Positions 6,556 to 14,020 are shown, counted from the stretch's first letter. The stretch is DNA of 14,020 bases from Bacillota bacterium (GCA_021820645.1 JAKADJ010000032.1:1-14020); one strand, 5' to 3'. The notes: generated by a model not told the origin, from the letters alone. Translations and numbers: made by a program.

Positions 6556-7020
6556 CTATGCGTCCAGGTCACAAAAACCCCTTTGACGCTGAGCTTCATA
6601 CACGACAATAGCCACGGCATTTGAAAGATTCAAGGACCGCACCGCCCCGTTCATTGGAATCACTCGCGTACGGTCGCTATACTGCTTTAGGAGCGATGGG
6701 GAGAGTCCTACCGATTCACGCCCAAACACCAATACATCATTAGGCCCATAGTGGATATCGGTATAGCGCGTCTCTGCATGGGATGTAAAGAGGTGGACGC
6801 GTTCGGGGACCCTAAGATTCTCCGGTAGGGCCTCCCACGAGCCATGGATTTGAACCTCGACTAAATGCCAGTAATCGACCCCGGCTCGTTTCAAATTGCG
6901 GTCACTAATAGAAAAGCCCAACGGTTCAATGAGATGCAAGATCGTCCCCGTTGCAGCACATGTCCGCGCAATATTTCCCGTATTCGGGGGGATTTCTGGC
7001 TCGACTAACACGACGTGCAT
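6556..7020 (-). CDS. trmL: tRNA (cytidine/uridine-2'-O-)-methyltransferase TrmL
   Basis: This SPOUT-class enzyme methylates the 2'-O of the wobble nucleotide (position 34) of leucine tRNAs using S-adenosylmethionine. At 154 residues it is the minimal, knotted TrmL/YibK form without an extra RNA-binding domain. The three SpoU motifs are present: PPNTGNIARTCAATG (near 11-25), VLVFGRESVGLS (near 98-109), and IPMNGAVRSLNLSNAVAIVVYE at the C-terminus. The open frame extends upstream into dat, but ATG at 7020 fits the family start (MHVVLVEPEIPPNTGN) and has GGGAGG 7 nt upstream. It starts 22 nt after the dat stop and probably shares its transcript. Confidence 0.95.
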   Translation of the reverse strand: MHVVLVEPEIPPNTGNIARTCAATGTILHLIEPLGFSISDRNLKRAGVDYWHLVEVQIHGSWEALPENLRVPERVHLFTSHAETRYTDIHYGPNDVLVFGRESVGLSPSLLKQYSDRTRVIPMNGAVRSLNLSNAVAIVVYEAQRQRGFCDLDA

Positions 7021-7042
7021 AATCTGCCCTCCCAGATTAAAC

Positions 7043-7897
7043 TCAAAGGCTACCAGGCCATCCTGCACGACGATGGAGATCCTCCAAGAGCTGCCGAGCA
7101 ATGGGCCCGCTGGTATGCCGCAACCGATGCCCGTCTACCTCACTAATGGGTAACACCTCCGTTAAGGTCCCGGTAAGAAACGCCTCGTCAGCGTCTAACA
7201 AAGATTCATAGGAAAATGGCGTCAAATCGATGGCGATCCCTCGCGCAGCGGCCAACTCCAGCACCACCTGCCGCGTAATGCCCGGCAAAATATAGTTGGT
7301 GGTTGGCGCGGTGTGGAGTGTCCCACTCTCCACAATAAAAATGTTAGCGCTGGTAGCTTCCGTAACCATCCCATCGCGAATAAAGATGGCATCAAACATC
7401 CCGGCCTGTTGAGCCTTGTGTTTCGCCAACACGTTAGGCAGGAGCCCTATAGTCTTGATCCACACTTTGGCCCATCGATCGTCGGCCACAGAAATCATCG
7501 GGACGCCGTCCTCAATCGTCGGACGACTAATCGGCACCACTGGTCTCACCCACATCAAAACCGTCGGCTCGGTGCTGCCAGCCGGTGGAAATCCGTGAGA
7601 ACGTCGATGCGTGCCCCGCGTGATCTCTAGGTAGAGGCTCGCTTCAGACTCCGAGGCGTCTAGGCGGGACACCAACTCTTCGGCCACGTGGCGCAAAGAG
7701 ACCAGATCCACCGGAGGCAGTTCCACGGCGGCCACACTTCGTTGCAGACGAGCCATATGAAGATCCCACTCAAATAGCGTGCGCCCGTAGACGTGGACTA
7801 CTTCATAGACCCCATCGGCAAATAAAAACCCCCGATCATCGATGGATATCATGGCATTTTCTTCGGCGACAAATTTTCCGTTGAGGTATACGTGCAC
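7043..7897 (-). CDS. dat: D-amino-acid (D-alanine) aminotransferase
   Basis: This fold-type IV PLP enzyme interconverts D-alanine plus 2-oxoglutarate with D-glutamate plus pyruvate, giving D-amino acids for the cell wall. Counting from GTG at 7897, Y31 lies in FADGVYEV, R99 and H101 in RSHGFP form the carboxylate trap typical of D-amino-acid rather than branched-chain aminotransferases, the PLP lysine is K148 in WIKTIGLLPNVLAKHKA, and E180 lies in VTEATSANIF. All sit one to three residues from the equivalents in the Bacillus enzyme. GTG at 7897 has GGGAG 8 nt upstream and gives the family-like start MHVYLNG. An ATG at 7930 adds 11 residues (weak AAGG 11 nt upstream) and would start 6 nt after the pyk stop, so it remains a real alternative. 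The D-glutamate it can make is the substrate of MurD. Confidence 0.92.
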   Translation of the reverse strand: MHVYLNGKFVAEENAMISIDDRGFLFADGVYEVVHVYGRTLFEWDLHMARLQRSVAAVELPPVDLVSLRHVAEELVSRLDASESEASLYLEITRGTHRRSHGFPPAGSTEPTVLMWVRPVVPISRPTIEDGVPMISVADDRWAKVWIKTIGLLPNVLAKHKAQQAGMFDAIFIRDGMVTEATSANIFIVESGTLHTAPTTNYILPGITRQVVLELAAARGIAIDLTPFSYESLLDADEAFLTGTLTEVLPISEVDGHRLRHTSGPIARQLLEDLHRRAGWPGSL

Positions 7898-7936
7898 AGT
7901 ATCATCTCCCAAGTCTTTGACTGCTGGCATTCCTGA

Positions 7937-9664
7937 TTAAACCTTGACACGTCCCCGGTACACAATGCCACGGACCGGGTCCACGGTCACATAGTGACCC
8001 TCTGGTAAAGCTTCTCCGATTCCCTGTAGACCCACCACAGCAGGAATATGACGAGTCGTCGCGAAGACCGCCAGGTCAGAACTTAGTCCCAGATCTGTTG
8101 ACACAATGGCGATCGCGTTATCCAGCATCGCGACCCATTCGGGTCGGTACCCCTCAACCACCGCCACGAAGTGCCGAGGAGGCACTCCGACCAAGGGTAG
8201 ATACACGATCGGCCCCGTCACGGCGGCAAGGTCTGCACCCACGCCTTGTCCGTGTAAGATGGGTTCCGCAATGGTCTCGACGCGAACCAGATTGGTAGTG
8301 CCCGGCGTGCCGTAAGGCGTTCCGGCCGTGACCACCACTAAGTCCCCTTGGTCTAACAATCCATTTTGGATAGTGGTCGCAATGGCCTCTTTCACCATAT
8401 CATCCGACTCCTCAATCCGTTCCATGCGGATTCCCAAGACACCCCAAAATACGGTCAATTGCCGTAGGCTTTTGATGTGTGAAGAAAGCGCGAGGATGGG
8501 AGTCTTCGGCCGTGAGCGCGAGACCATTCGCGCAGTGTATCCCGACTCAGTCGGCGTCAGAATTGCCCGAGCACGGAGTTCCTCTGCAATCTCGGCCGCC
8601 GCGTGGCTCACAACATCGGCAACGCGCTCTCGCTGAAATTCTCGTCGACGTCGAAAGGTGGATGATTGTTCTGCCCGTTCCGCGATCCTTGCCATCATGG
8701 CCACGGTAGCCACTGGATAGTTTCCGATGGCCGTTTCGGCGGATAACATGACCGCATCACTGCCGTCCCATATGGCGTTCGCCACATCCGTCACCTCTGC
8801 TCGCGTCGGCCGATCGTGTTCGACCATTGACTCCAGCATTTGAGTGGCCGTAATCACCGGTTTCCCTGAGGCGTTGGCTGCTTCTATAATAGTTTTTTGA
8901 AGCTCAGGGACTTCTTCCTCGGGGAGTTCCACACCGAGGTCGCCTCGGGCCACCATAACTCCGTCCGATACCCTAAGAATTTCCTCGAGATTATCCATCC
9001 CCATGCGGTTTTCTATTTTGGCTATCAGAAACGTCTCTAAATCGTGCTGTTCTAGAAAGCGACGGACCCAAAAAACATCGTCGATCGTTCTCACGAATGA
9101 GAGCGCCACAAAGTCTATAGCTTCTTCTTGGATACCGCGAATGAGACATTCTTCATCGAAGTCGGTTAGAGGATCCAAGGGCCAACCAGATTCGGGCCGG
9201 GAGAGTTTTTTGTGGGACTGTACGGTGCCCCCGTTCCGGGCGATCAACGTCATACGATCAGCCTCGACCGATTCGACCTCGACAACGATCCGTCCATCGT
9301 CGATCCAAAGCGATTCTCCCGGCTTTACGGTCTCGAATAAACCACCCCAACTGACCGTCAAATTTGGTAGGCTATCCGGGCCCTGTTGACCAATCTCGAT
9401 ACGGTCGCCAGGTGTAAGATGGAGGGGACTTTTCAGGGAACCCAAACGCACCTCCGGCCCACGGGTATCTAACATAATTCCTATTTCTACGCCCACTTCT
9501 GTAGCCGCTTGACGAGCCATTCGAATCCTTTTTTGATGCACGGGCCACGGCCCGTGAGATAGGTTTAGCCGCACAACATCCACGCCGGCACGGATCATCT
9601 CGGACAAAGATTTTACGCTATCAGTAGCCGGGCCAAGGGTCGCAACTATTTTCGTTCGCCGCAT
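7937..9664 (-). CDS. pyk: Pyruvate kinase with extra C-terminal domain
   Basis: This enzyme converts phosphoenolpyruvate and ADP to pyruvate and ATP at the end of glycolysis. It has 575 residues. The barrel starts RRTKIVATLGPA, with R32, N34 and S36 in VVRLNLSHG and the B-domain after MLDTRGPEVR. The catalytic lysine is K216 in LIAKIENR, metal ligands follow in E218 and D242 (ARGDLGVE), and ITATQMLESM (271-280) ends the active site. The allosteric C-domain (HAAAEIAEELRARAILTPTESG) follows. After about residue 470 comes the extra PEP-utiliser-like mobile domain found in Bacillus enzymes, but its GGLTSHAA phospho-histidine motif reads LGLSSDLAV, so the His is missing. The start is the family's normal one; ATG at 9664 overlaps the stop of the small upstream gene (TAATG), so translation is probably coupled. 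Confidence 0.97.
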   Translation of the reverse strand: MRRTKIVATLGPATDSVKSLSEMIRAGVDVVRLNLSHGPWPVHQKRIRMARQAATEVGVEIGIMLDTRGPEVRLGSLKSPLHLTPGDRIEIGQQGPDSLPNLTVSWGGLFETVKPGESLWIDDGRIVVEVESVEADRMTLIARNGGTVQSHKKLSRPESGWPLDPLTDFDEECLIRGIQEEAIDFVALSFVRTIDDVFWVRRFLEQHDLETFLIAKIENRMGMDNLEEILRVSDGVMVARGDLGVELPEEEVPELQKTIIEAANASGKPVITATQMLESMVEHDRPTRAEVTDVANAIWDGSDAVMLSAETAIGNYPVATVAMMARIAERAEQSSTFRRRREFQRERVADVVSHAAAEIAEELRARAILTPTESGYTARMVSRSRPKTPILALSSHIKSLRQLTVFWGVLGIRMERIEESDDMVKEAIATTIQNGLLDQGDLVVVTAGTPYGTPGTTNLVRVETIAEPILHGQGVGADLAAVTGPIVYLPLVGVPPRHFVAVVEGYRPEWVAMLDNAIAIVSTDLGLSSDLAVFATTRHIPAVVGLQGIGEALPEGHYVTVDPVRGIVYRGRVKV

Positions 9665-9867
9665 TACCTCAGTCGCCCTAGGTTTTCCGTAATGATTTCA
9701 TGCGCCTCTTCGGCTTCGCCCTCCGGGACCTGGATCTCGATGCTGCCGCGACCTCCCTCATCAACATCGACCCGTTTGAGGTTCACCAGCATCCCTTCCG
9801 CTTCCAAGATGCCCTTTAAACGATCTGCCATCGCAACGGTCGGCGCGATATAAACCACCGTCCACAT
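9664..9867 (-). CDS. Small DUF2007-like protein upstream of pyk
   Basis: This is a 67-residue soluble protein. It starts MWTVVYIAPTVAMADRLKGIL, then EAEGMLVNLKRV, a Gly-rich turn, IEIQVPEGEAEEAHEIITE and a short basic end. The pattern of a beta strand, a helix carrying A-x-x-L-x-x-x-L, EAEG, and a final VPE---EEAHEI helix resembles the DUF2007 (PF09413) fold, a small ferredoxin-like domain of unknown role; similar proteins precede glycolytic genes in other Firmicutes and are sometimes mislabelled as glutamate decarboxylase. ATG at 9867 has GGGAGG 9 nt upstream. Its stop overlaps the pyk start by one base, so it is the first gene of the pyk unit. The function is not known; a role in regulating Pyk is only a guess from position. 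Confidence 0.82.
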   Translation of the reverse strand: MWTVVYIAPTVAMADRLKGILEAEGMLVNLKRVDVDEGGRGSIEIQVPEGEAEEAHEIITENLGRLR

Positions 9868-9969
9868 GAAGACGTCCCTCCCGCATCATCCGGCCTGAGT
9901 GTTTCGATAATACCTGTGCCCTCTATTGTCTATCTCGTCGGCCGAGAGTGCAACCATTATTTGTGATCG
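9868..9969. other. Intergenic region before the pyk unit
   Basis: These 102 bases should hold the end of the MFS transcript and the promoter of the small gene plus pyk. On the minus strand a TATTAT occurs in the leader, and a TTGCAC-17-GACAAT pair is possible but poor. A five-bp hairpin (TCTCG at 9933-9937 with CGAGA at 9943-9947) has no following T tract. No clear promoter or terminator can be assigned. Confidence 0.4.
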
Positions 9970-11475
9970 CTACCATTCCATGGGCATCGCTTCGTGAGTC
10001 TCATTTTTGTGATTGCTCGACACCCGAAATAACGAAAAAATGGCTGCAACGAGCGATACCGCCACTAATACCAGCAGTGCGTAGCGCACCGCAGGAACCC
10101 ACGGTAACCTCGGCCCACCAACATGCTCGGTCCCGCCATTCATCACCAAAAATGCTGCCATGAGGGTACTCGATAATGCGGTTCCCATTGCCATTCCCAA
10201 AGATCGAGCCATGTTTAGAATACCCCCGCCGACTCCTAGTCGATCCGGAGGTAAACTACCCATCACGGAACTGTTATTAGGAGGCGTAAAGATACCCAAT
10301 CCCACACCAACGAACACCAGCTCCACCACCATAAAGTACAAGTTCGCGTGTAGGGCAATGCTGAACGCTAAAAACAACGTAGCGAGCGCTGTCAGCGCCA
10401 TGCCTAGTGTGGTCAATAACCGCGCGCCGTAACGGTCAGCGAGACCCCCAGCCTTCGGAGCGACCACGGTCATGCCTAAGGGCACGGCAGTGAGAATCAA
10501 CCCAGTGACTGCAGAATCAAATTGCGAAACGCGCTCAAAAAAGAATGGCATTAAGAACAGGACCCCGAACATAGCGAGATAGGATAGAAGCCCCGTAAAG
10601 TTTCCCATACTAAATATCGGTATCTTAAATAATTTCAAATCCACCAAAGGCGCGCGAAACGACCGCTCGCGCATCACAAACGCTATTAGCAGCACGAATG
10701 CCATGACAAAAAGCCCCACAATGCGGGGGGAGTCCCAGTGCCAGATGTTCCCTTCTGTCAATGCCAACATTAGGGCCACTAAAAACGGCGTAAACAAAAT
10801 CGTACCCCACCAGTCAAAGCTCATCTTAGTCCGGGAAATACGGTCCTTGGGTAAGATTAAAGCGGCGAGCGTCATCCCGATGAGACCGACCGGAACATTC
10901 ACATAAAAAATGGCCCGCCATCCGAATAATCCGATGAGGGCCCCCCCGATAGCTGGCCCCAAGGAGAGCCCAATGGCCTGTGCCGATCCTTGAAACCCGA
11001 TGGCTTTACCTCGCATCGACGCCGGCACCGTAGCCGTAATAATCGCCACCGAGTTGGCTTGTAGCATTGCAGCTCCCGCTGCTTGAAACACCCGTGAAAT
11101 AATCAGCATGGGTAAATTGAATGCAGCCCCACACGCGGCAGACCCTATGATGAAAACCAAAAATCCAAAGGTATATAATGGCCGTCTTCCCAGCATGTCT
11201 GCCATCCGACCAAAAAATGTCAGCAAGGTCGCTAACGTCAAGAGATAGGAGATCAAAACCCAGCCGACGATGCTCGCTGAGGCATGAAACGAGGTACTCA
11301 TCACCGGCAGGGCCACATTAACGATACTTGCGTCCAGCGCGGCCATGAAGGCCCCGATACAAACCGTCCCTACCACTAGCCATATGTAATTGGACCGTGT
11401 GGTGAATTTTTCTGATGGTAACTTTTGCCACGCTTGTCGTAGCCCCTTCGCCACACCCATACCGTCCTGTGCCAC
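9970..11475 (-). CDS. MFS transporter, DHA2 (EmrB/QacA) drug:H+ antiporter family
   Basis: This is a proton-driven exporter of the 14-helix DHA2 family. It has 501 residues, mostly hydrophobic. Family marks are LDASIVNVALPVM in the first helix (motif D1), GRMADMLGRRPLY after helix 2 (motif A), SRVFQAAGAAM in helix 4, and GPAIGGALIGLFGWRAIFYVNVPVG around residue 175 (antiporter motif C plus the DHA2 signature). A second motif-A-like GGLADRYGARLL opens the C-terminal half. The first 25 residues are hydrophilic and basic, and the tail is His/Glu-rich. GTG at 11475 has GGGGGG 7 nt upstream. It is divergent from the NFACT gene and separated from the pyk unit by about 100 nt, so it is probably transcribed alone. 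No regulator gene is next to it, so its substrate cannot be predicted. Confidence 0.93.
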   Translation of the reverse strand: MAQDGMGVAKGLRQAWQKLPSEKFTTRSNYIWLVVGTVCIGAFMAALDASIVNVALPVMSTSFHASASIVGWVLISYLLTLATLLTFFGRMADMLGRRPLYTFGFLVFIIGSAACGAAFNLPMLIISRVFQAAGAAMLQANSVAIITATVPASMRGKAIGFQGSAQAIGLSLGPAIGGALIGLFGWRAIFYVNVPVGLIGMTLAALILPKDRISRTKMSFDWWGTILFTPFLVALMLALTEGNIWHWDSPRIVGLFVMAFVLLIAFVMRERSFRAPLVDLKLFKIPIFSMGNFTGLLSYLAMFGVLFLMPFFFERVSQFDSAVTGLILTAVPLGMTVVAPKAGGLADRYGARLLTTLGMALTALATLFLAFSIALHANLYFMVVELVFVGVGLGIFTPPNNSSVMGSLPPDRLGVGGGILNMARSLGMAMGTALSSTLMAAFLVMNGGTEHVGGPRLPWVPAVRYALLVLVAVSLVAAIFSLFRVSSNHKNETHEAMPMEW

Positions 11476-11655
11476 GGCTTATCCCCCCAAAAAAATTTTA
11501 ACATGGCTTCAGGCGGACGTTCCGAAGTCATTCCGTAGCCATTATCCCACCATCGTCTCGGGAAATCTACCTCTGGTGTAGTCTCTTTTAATCAGCGTCA
11601 TAGAATCGTACAATGCTATTTGATCGCTATACAAAAAGGGAGACGAAACACTGCT
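11476..11655. other. Divergent promoter region between MFS and NFACT genes
   Basis: These 180 bases must carry promoters for both genes. For the MFS gene on the minus strand, TTGTAC (11613-11608) and TAAAAG (11590-11585) are 17 nt apart. For the NFACT gene on the plus strand, TACAAT (11609-11614) is a fair -10, but the -35 (TTTTAA) is weak. The two candidates overlap at 11608-11614, so they might compete. A run of seven T then six G on the minus strand (11495-11483) forms the MFS ribosome site. Confidence 0.35.
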
Positions 11656-13314
11656 ATGCCTTTTGACGCCATGCTATTACGCGCCTTAGAACAACGATGG
11701 CAGTCGTCGCTCGTAGGTATGGAGTTTTATTCCATCGTAATCGACGATAGCGGGAGCTTATGGTTATCGGGCCGAGATCCCAAGGATGGCCATACTGCCC
11801 GTCTTTTGATAGTCCTTACCCCAGGACTCGCGCGGATGCATTTTACTCTTCGGGACCTTCCCGGAAAGTCCCGAAAAAGAACGATCCCGGGATTTCTCCA
11901 AAGGCTTCTACCATTTACGGTGGCCAGCGTCAGTGTGCCGGCTTTTGAGCGATGGATCCGCCTTGAAATCACCCATCTAGACGACCTAGAACAACCGGTC
12001 GAACGCACCATCATTGTCGAACTGGCGGGCCACCTGACCAATCTCATTGTGCTCAAAGGCGACAATATCATTCTGGACGCGTTAAAACGGGTAGCACCCG
12101 ATCGTCCGGGCCGCTCGGTTTGGCCAGGCGATACGTACACCCCCCCTCCATCCATCGCGAATCCTTGCGAGACTCACCAAGACCGTGATCTCACCCCATG
12201 GGCAAAAATCTGGAAAAGAGCAAATCCAGGTTGGGCGTGGCAGCAATTCTGCGATGATTGGGCCCGCGGTGACTACCAATTTTATCGCCTAGTGGCCAGC
12301 AATCCTAAGCCGGGAGCCAACTCAAACAGCCCCGAGGTGTGGATCTATCCACAGCCCGGGTACCAGGCCACGCTCGCCACGGACCCCGAAGCAACGCTCG
12401 ACGAGGTGTTCACTGAACAAGAGCGTCGCCGCCGAATCCAAGCCGATACGACGCAACTTCGACGACTATGGGAACAGCGCATAAGCCATCTGCAAGAGAA
12501 GATTGCGGAGTTTCGGGCCCAAGCAGGGGTTGATCCGGAACCGTGGCGCAACGAGGCCGATCTGTGGTTAGGATACCAATATCAATTTCAACACCAAAAT
12601 CTTCCGTATACGGTTCCGGTACCCACTTTTGACGACTCCGGAGAAACGGTCGCGCTCACGCTGTACCCTGGAGAAACTCCGTGGCAACGCGCCGAGGATC
12701 TCTATCGTCAGGTGCGTAAGCAGAAATCACGCCAAGGATCCTTGAACCAGATGATCCCCCAGTTGGAAACCGAGCTTCAGGCACTTCAAAGTCAGATGCA
12801 CCTGCTTAACAGCGAAAACCAGAATTTGGAATGGGTCCGCCATCACTTAAATCGGGCGCAAAAGACCTATGCGTCCCCCAATCCCGATGAGTCGCACCCC
12901 TATCGACGCTTTTCCAGCAACAGCGGGCATGCGATCCTGGTGGGCCGTTCACGCACCGAAAATGCCAACTTGACATTCCGTACGGCCCGGCCCGATGACC
13001 TCTGGTTTCACGTCAAACAATCACCGGGCTCGCACGTGATCTTGTCCTGCGGCAAGACCCATCCAAGCCTCGAAGACCTCTTGGATGCAGCAGAACTGGC
13101 CGTTTTTTATAGTCAAGCGGCACGATCATCCATGGTCCCCGTCGATTACACACGCCGCAAACACGTAAGAAAACGCCCTCATGGTGAACCAGGCCAGGTG
13201 CTTTACCGTGAAGAAAAGACCCTTTATATCACGCCCGATCCCGATCGTCTTCGTCGTTTGGGGGCCATCCGCGAAAAGCTCGGGGACAAATCGACATATA
13301 CGCCTACGCCTTAG
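11656..13314 (+). CDS. rqcH: Rqc2/RqcH-type NFACT protein (FbpA family)
   Basis: This belongs to the NFACT family. Bacterial RqcH binds split 50S ribosomes and directs alanine-tail addition to stalled peptides; older annotation calls it fibronectin-binding protein FbpA. It has 552 residues. The NFACT-N domain starts MPFDAMLLRALEQRW and includes IIVELAGHLTNLIVLKGDNII and ILDALKRV. Helical, charge-rich segments (about 260-305 and 355-400) form the coiled-coil arms. The NFACT-R domain follows with NLTFRTARPDDLWFHVKQ, PGSHVIL, AAELAVFYSQAA, VPVDYTRRKHVRK and GQVLYREEKTLYI. The conserved Asp-Arg pair near 97-98 of NFACT-N is Glu98-Arg99. An upstream in-frame TTG (11620) gives a longer frame, but ATG at 11656 matches the family start; its GGGAG site is 13 nt away, rather far. 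It is the only plus-strand gene and its end overlaps the pyrE end by 11 bp. Confidence 0.92.
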   Translation: MPFDAMLLRALEQRWQSSLVGMEFYSIVIDDSGSLWLSGRDPKDGHTARLLIVLTPGLARMHFTLRDLPGKSRKRTIPGFLQRLLPFTVASVSVPAFERWIRLEITHLDDLEQPVERTIIVELAGHLTNLIVLKGDNIILDALKRVAPDRPGRSVWPGDTYTPPPSIANPCETHQDRDLTPWAKIWKRANPGWAWQQFCDDWARGDYQFYRLVASNPKPGANSNSPEVWIYPQPGYQATLATDPEATLDEVFTEQERRRRIQADTTQLRRLWEQRISHLQEKIAEFRAQAGVDPEPWRNEADLWLGYQYQFQHQNLPYTVPVPTFDDSGETVALTLYPGETPWQRAEDLYRQVRKQKSRQGSLNQMIPQLETELQALQSQMHLLNSENQNLEWVRHHLNRAQKTYASPNPDESHPYRRFSSNSGHAILVGRSRTENANLTFRTARPDDLWFHVKQSPGSHVILSCGKTHPSLEDLLDAAELAVFYSQAARSSMVPVDYTRRKHVRKRPHGEPGQVLYREEKTLYITPDPDRLRRLGAIREKLGDKSTYTPTP

Positions 13315-13879
13315 GCCGGGTCAAAGGAATCCCCGCCTGGCATAGCGGGCATTCGCCAGGGTCCCAGGTTGGAATAGAGCCGGGAGCGAGCCGTAACAAG
13401 GCCTCAAATCCCCTGTCATTCCAATGCGGCTTGTCGTGACCGCGGTCGACCAAGGCCCCGACCGCCACCACCATGCCACCAGCACCATGCACGGCCTCTA
13501 TGACCTTGTCGACGGAGCTCCCGGTGGTCACGACGTCTTCCACGACCACAACCTTTTCCCCGGGTGCCAAAGAAAACCCGCGCTTAAAGGACATGGAACC
13601 ATTATCGCTCTTTTCGGCGAAAAGCATTCGACTGCCTTCCCACTCCGATGCCACGGCATAAGCGGGGATGATGCCTCCTACTGCCGGTCCGACCACAGTC
13701 CTGGCGCCATAATCTTTGAGGCGAAACGCCAATTCTTTAGTCCATTCCGCTAAAGCCCATGGCCGTTCGGTGAGACGCGCCATTAATAGAAACTGATCAC
13801 TATGGCGCCCTGTCGTTAATACAAAATGCCCCTTTAAATAGGCCTGGTGTTTTGCCAGTTCATTAAGATCCCACGGCAT
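13304..13879 (-). CDS. pyrE: Orotate phosphoribosyltransferase
   Basis: This enzyme converts orotate and PRPP to orotidine 5'-phosphate in pyrimidine synthesis, in the cytoplasm. At 191 residues, it shows GHFVLTTGRHSDQF near the N-terminus, VVGPAVGGIIPAYAVA, FAEK (catalytic lysine region) with SFKRGF, and the PRPP-binding loop VVVVEDVVTTGSS (110-122). It ends with CPLCQAGIPL, the Cys-x-x-Cys tail seen in the longer PyrE class. ATG at 13879 is chosen because AAGGAG lies 7 nt upstream; an ATG two codons earlier (13885) would sit one base from that site. The start lies inside the 3' end of pyrF, so the two are translationally coupled. Its 3' end overlaps the convergent NFACT gene. Confidence 0.96.
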   Translation of the reverse strand: MPWDLNELAKHQAYLKGHFVLTTGRHSDQFLLMARLTERPWALAEWTKELAFRLKDYGARTVVGPAVGGIIPAYAVASEWEGSRMLFAEKSDNGSMSFKRGFSLAPGEKVVVVEDVVTTGSSVDKVIEAVHGAGGMVVAVGALVDRGHDKPHWNDRGFEALLRLAPGSIPTWDPGECPLCQAGIPLTRPKA

Positions 13880-14020
13880 CTGCATTCTCCTTGAAGTGAG
13901 TTAGAAGTGTGTGGTAAGCCTGGCCCGGATCCGAAGCCTCGGTCAATGATCGTCCTATCACCAGATCGGTGGCTCCAAGCCGCCATGCATGGTAGGGATC
14001 CAGCACATGGGCATGGTCAT
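13863..14020 (-). CDS. pyrF: Orotidine 5'-phosphate decarboxylase, C-terminal part (5' end beyond window)
   Basis: Fifty-two codons are visible, ending in TAA at 13863. The read contains HAWRLGATDLVIGRSLTEAS followed by DPGQAY, the C-terminal phosphate-binding signature (GA--LVIGR-IT-A-DP--A) of orotidylate decarboxylase, which makes UMP from the PyrE product. The N-terminal catalytic D-K-D region is outside the window. It overlaps pyrE by 17 bp, and the pathway order pyrF-pyrE supports the call. Its ribosome site and promoter cannot be seen; the operon presumably continues to the right. Confidence 0.9.
   Translation of the reverse strand, partial: DHAHVLDPYHAWRLGATDLVIGRSLTEASDPGQAYHTLLTHFKENADAVGS

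Noticed and set aside
7021..7101. N-terminal extension of TrmL reaching into dat
   Set aside because: The extra 27 residues are not family-like, and ATG at 7020 has its own well-spaced GGGAGG.
9003..9389. Plus-strand open frame of 128 codons inside pyk
   Set aside because: It lies wholly inside a well-supported gene on the other strand, is Ser/Arg-rich with no recognisable domain, and has no ribosome site that I trust.
9933..9947. Hairpin TCTCG...CGAGA as terminator of the MFS gene
   Set aside because: The stem has only five pairs and no T tract follows on the minus strand.
11727..12155. Minus-strand open frame of 142 codons inside the NFACT gene
   Set aside because: It is antisense to conserved NFACT-N sequence; its Arg/Ser-rich composition is that of a shadow frame.

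Overview
The window looks like ordinary chromosome from a spore-forming Gram-positive bacterium (Bacillota). Four things point that way: a small alpha/beta-type acid-soluble spore protein, a menaquinol:cytochrome c reductase of the Bacillus b6c type (short cytochrome b6 plus a subunit IV fused to cytochrome c), strong GGAGG/AGGTGA ribosome sites with frequent GTG starts, and an RqcH/FbpA-type NFACT protein. The moderate G+C and the mixture of Bacillus-like and deep-branching Firmicute features would suit an organism such as Sulfobacillus. That genus assignment is an inference and was not tested by search. No insertion sequence, CRISPR array, tRNA or rRNA is visible, and no gap between genes exceeds about 210 bases.

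Layout, mostly on the minus strand (read right to left). (1) 13863-14020: the 3' end of pyrF, overlapping pyrE, two pyrimidine-pathway genes. (2) 11656-13314: the only plus-strand gene, an RqcH-like NFACT protein. It converges on pyrE with an 11-bp overlap and diverges from the MFS gene. (3) 9970-11475: a DHA2-family MFS drug exporter. (4) 9867 down to 5522: a probable five-gene transcription unit with a small DUF2007-like protein, pyruvate kinase (coupled by TAATG), D-amino-acid aminotransferase, the tRNA methyltransferase TrmL and a divergent cation/Ca2+ exchanger. (5) 5463 down to 3334: the respiratory operon qcrA-qcrB-qcrC behind a very good sigma-A promoter (TTGACT-17-TATAGT). In the sequence given, qcrC is broken by a -1 shift, and its heme-c domain lies intact in the neighbouring frame. 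(6) 3099 down to 1: a tight unit of SASP, creatininase-family amidohydrolase, class I aminotransferase and murD (cut by the window edge), with overlapping or near-overlapping junctions.

How the genes connect. The Qcr proteins form the quinol-oxidising complex in the membrane. Pyk supplies ATP and pyruvate. Dat can interconvert D-alanine and D-glutamate, and D-glutamate is the amino acid MurD adds to the peptidoglycan precursor. The most interesting points are the frameshifted qcrC, the spore-protein gene heading a murD-containing operon, the pyruvate kinase whose extra C-terminal domain has lost its phospho-histidine, the exchanger whose alpha-repeats lack usual cation ligands, and the RqcH-like protein with Glu-Arg instead of the usual Asp-Arg. 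I did not find a clear defence system or a wholly new type of system.
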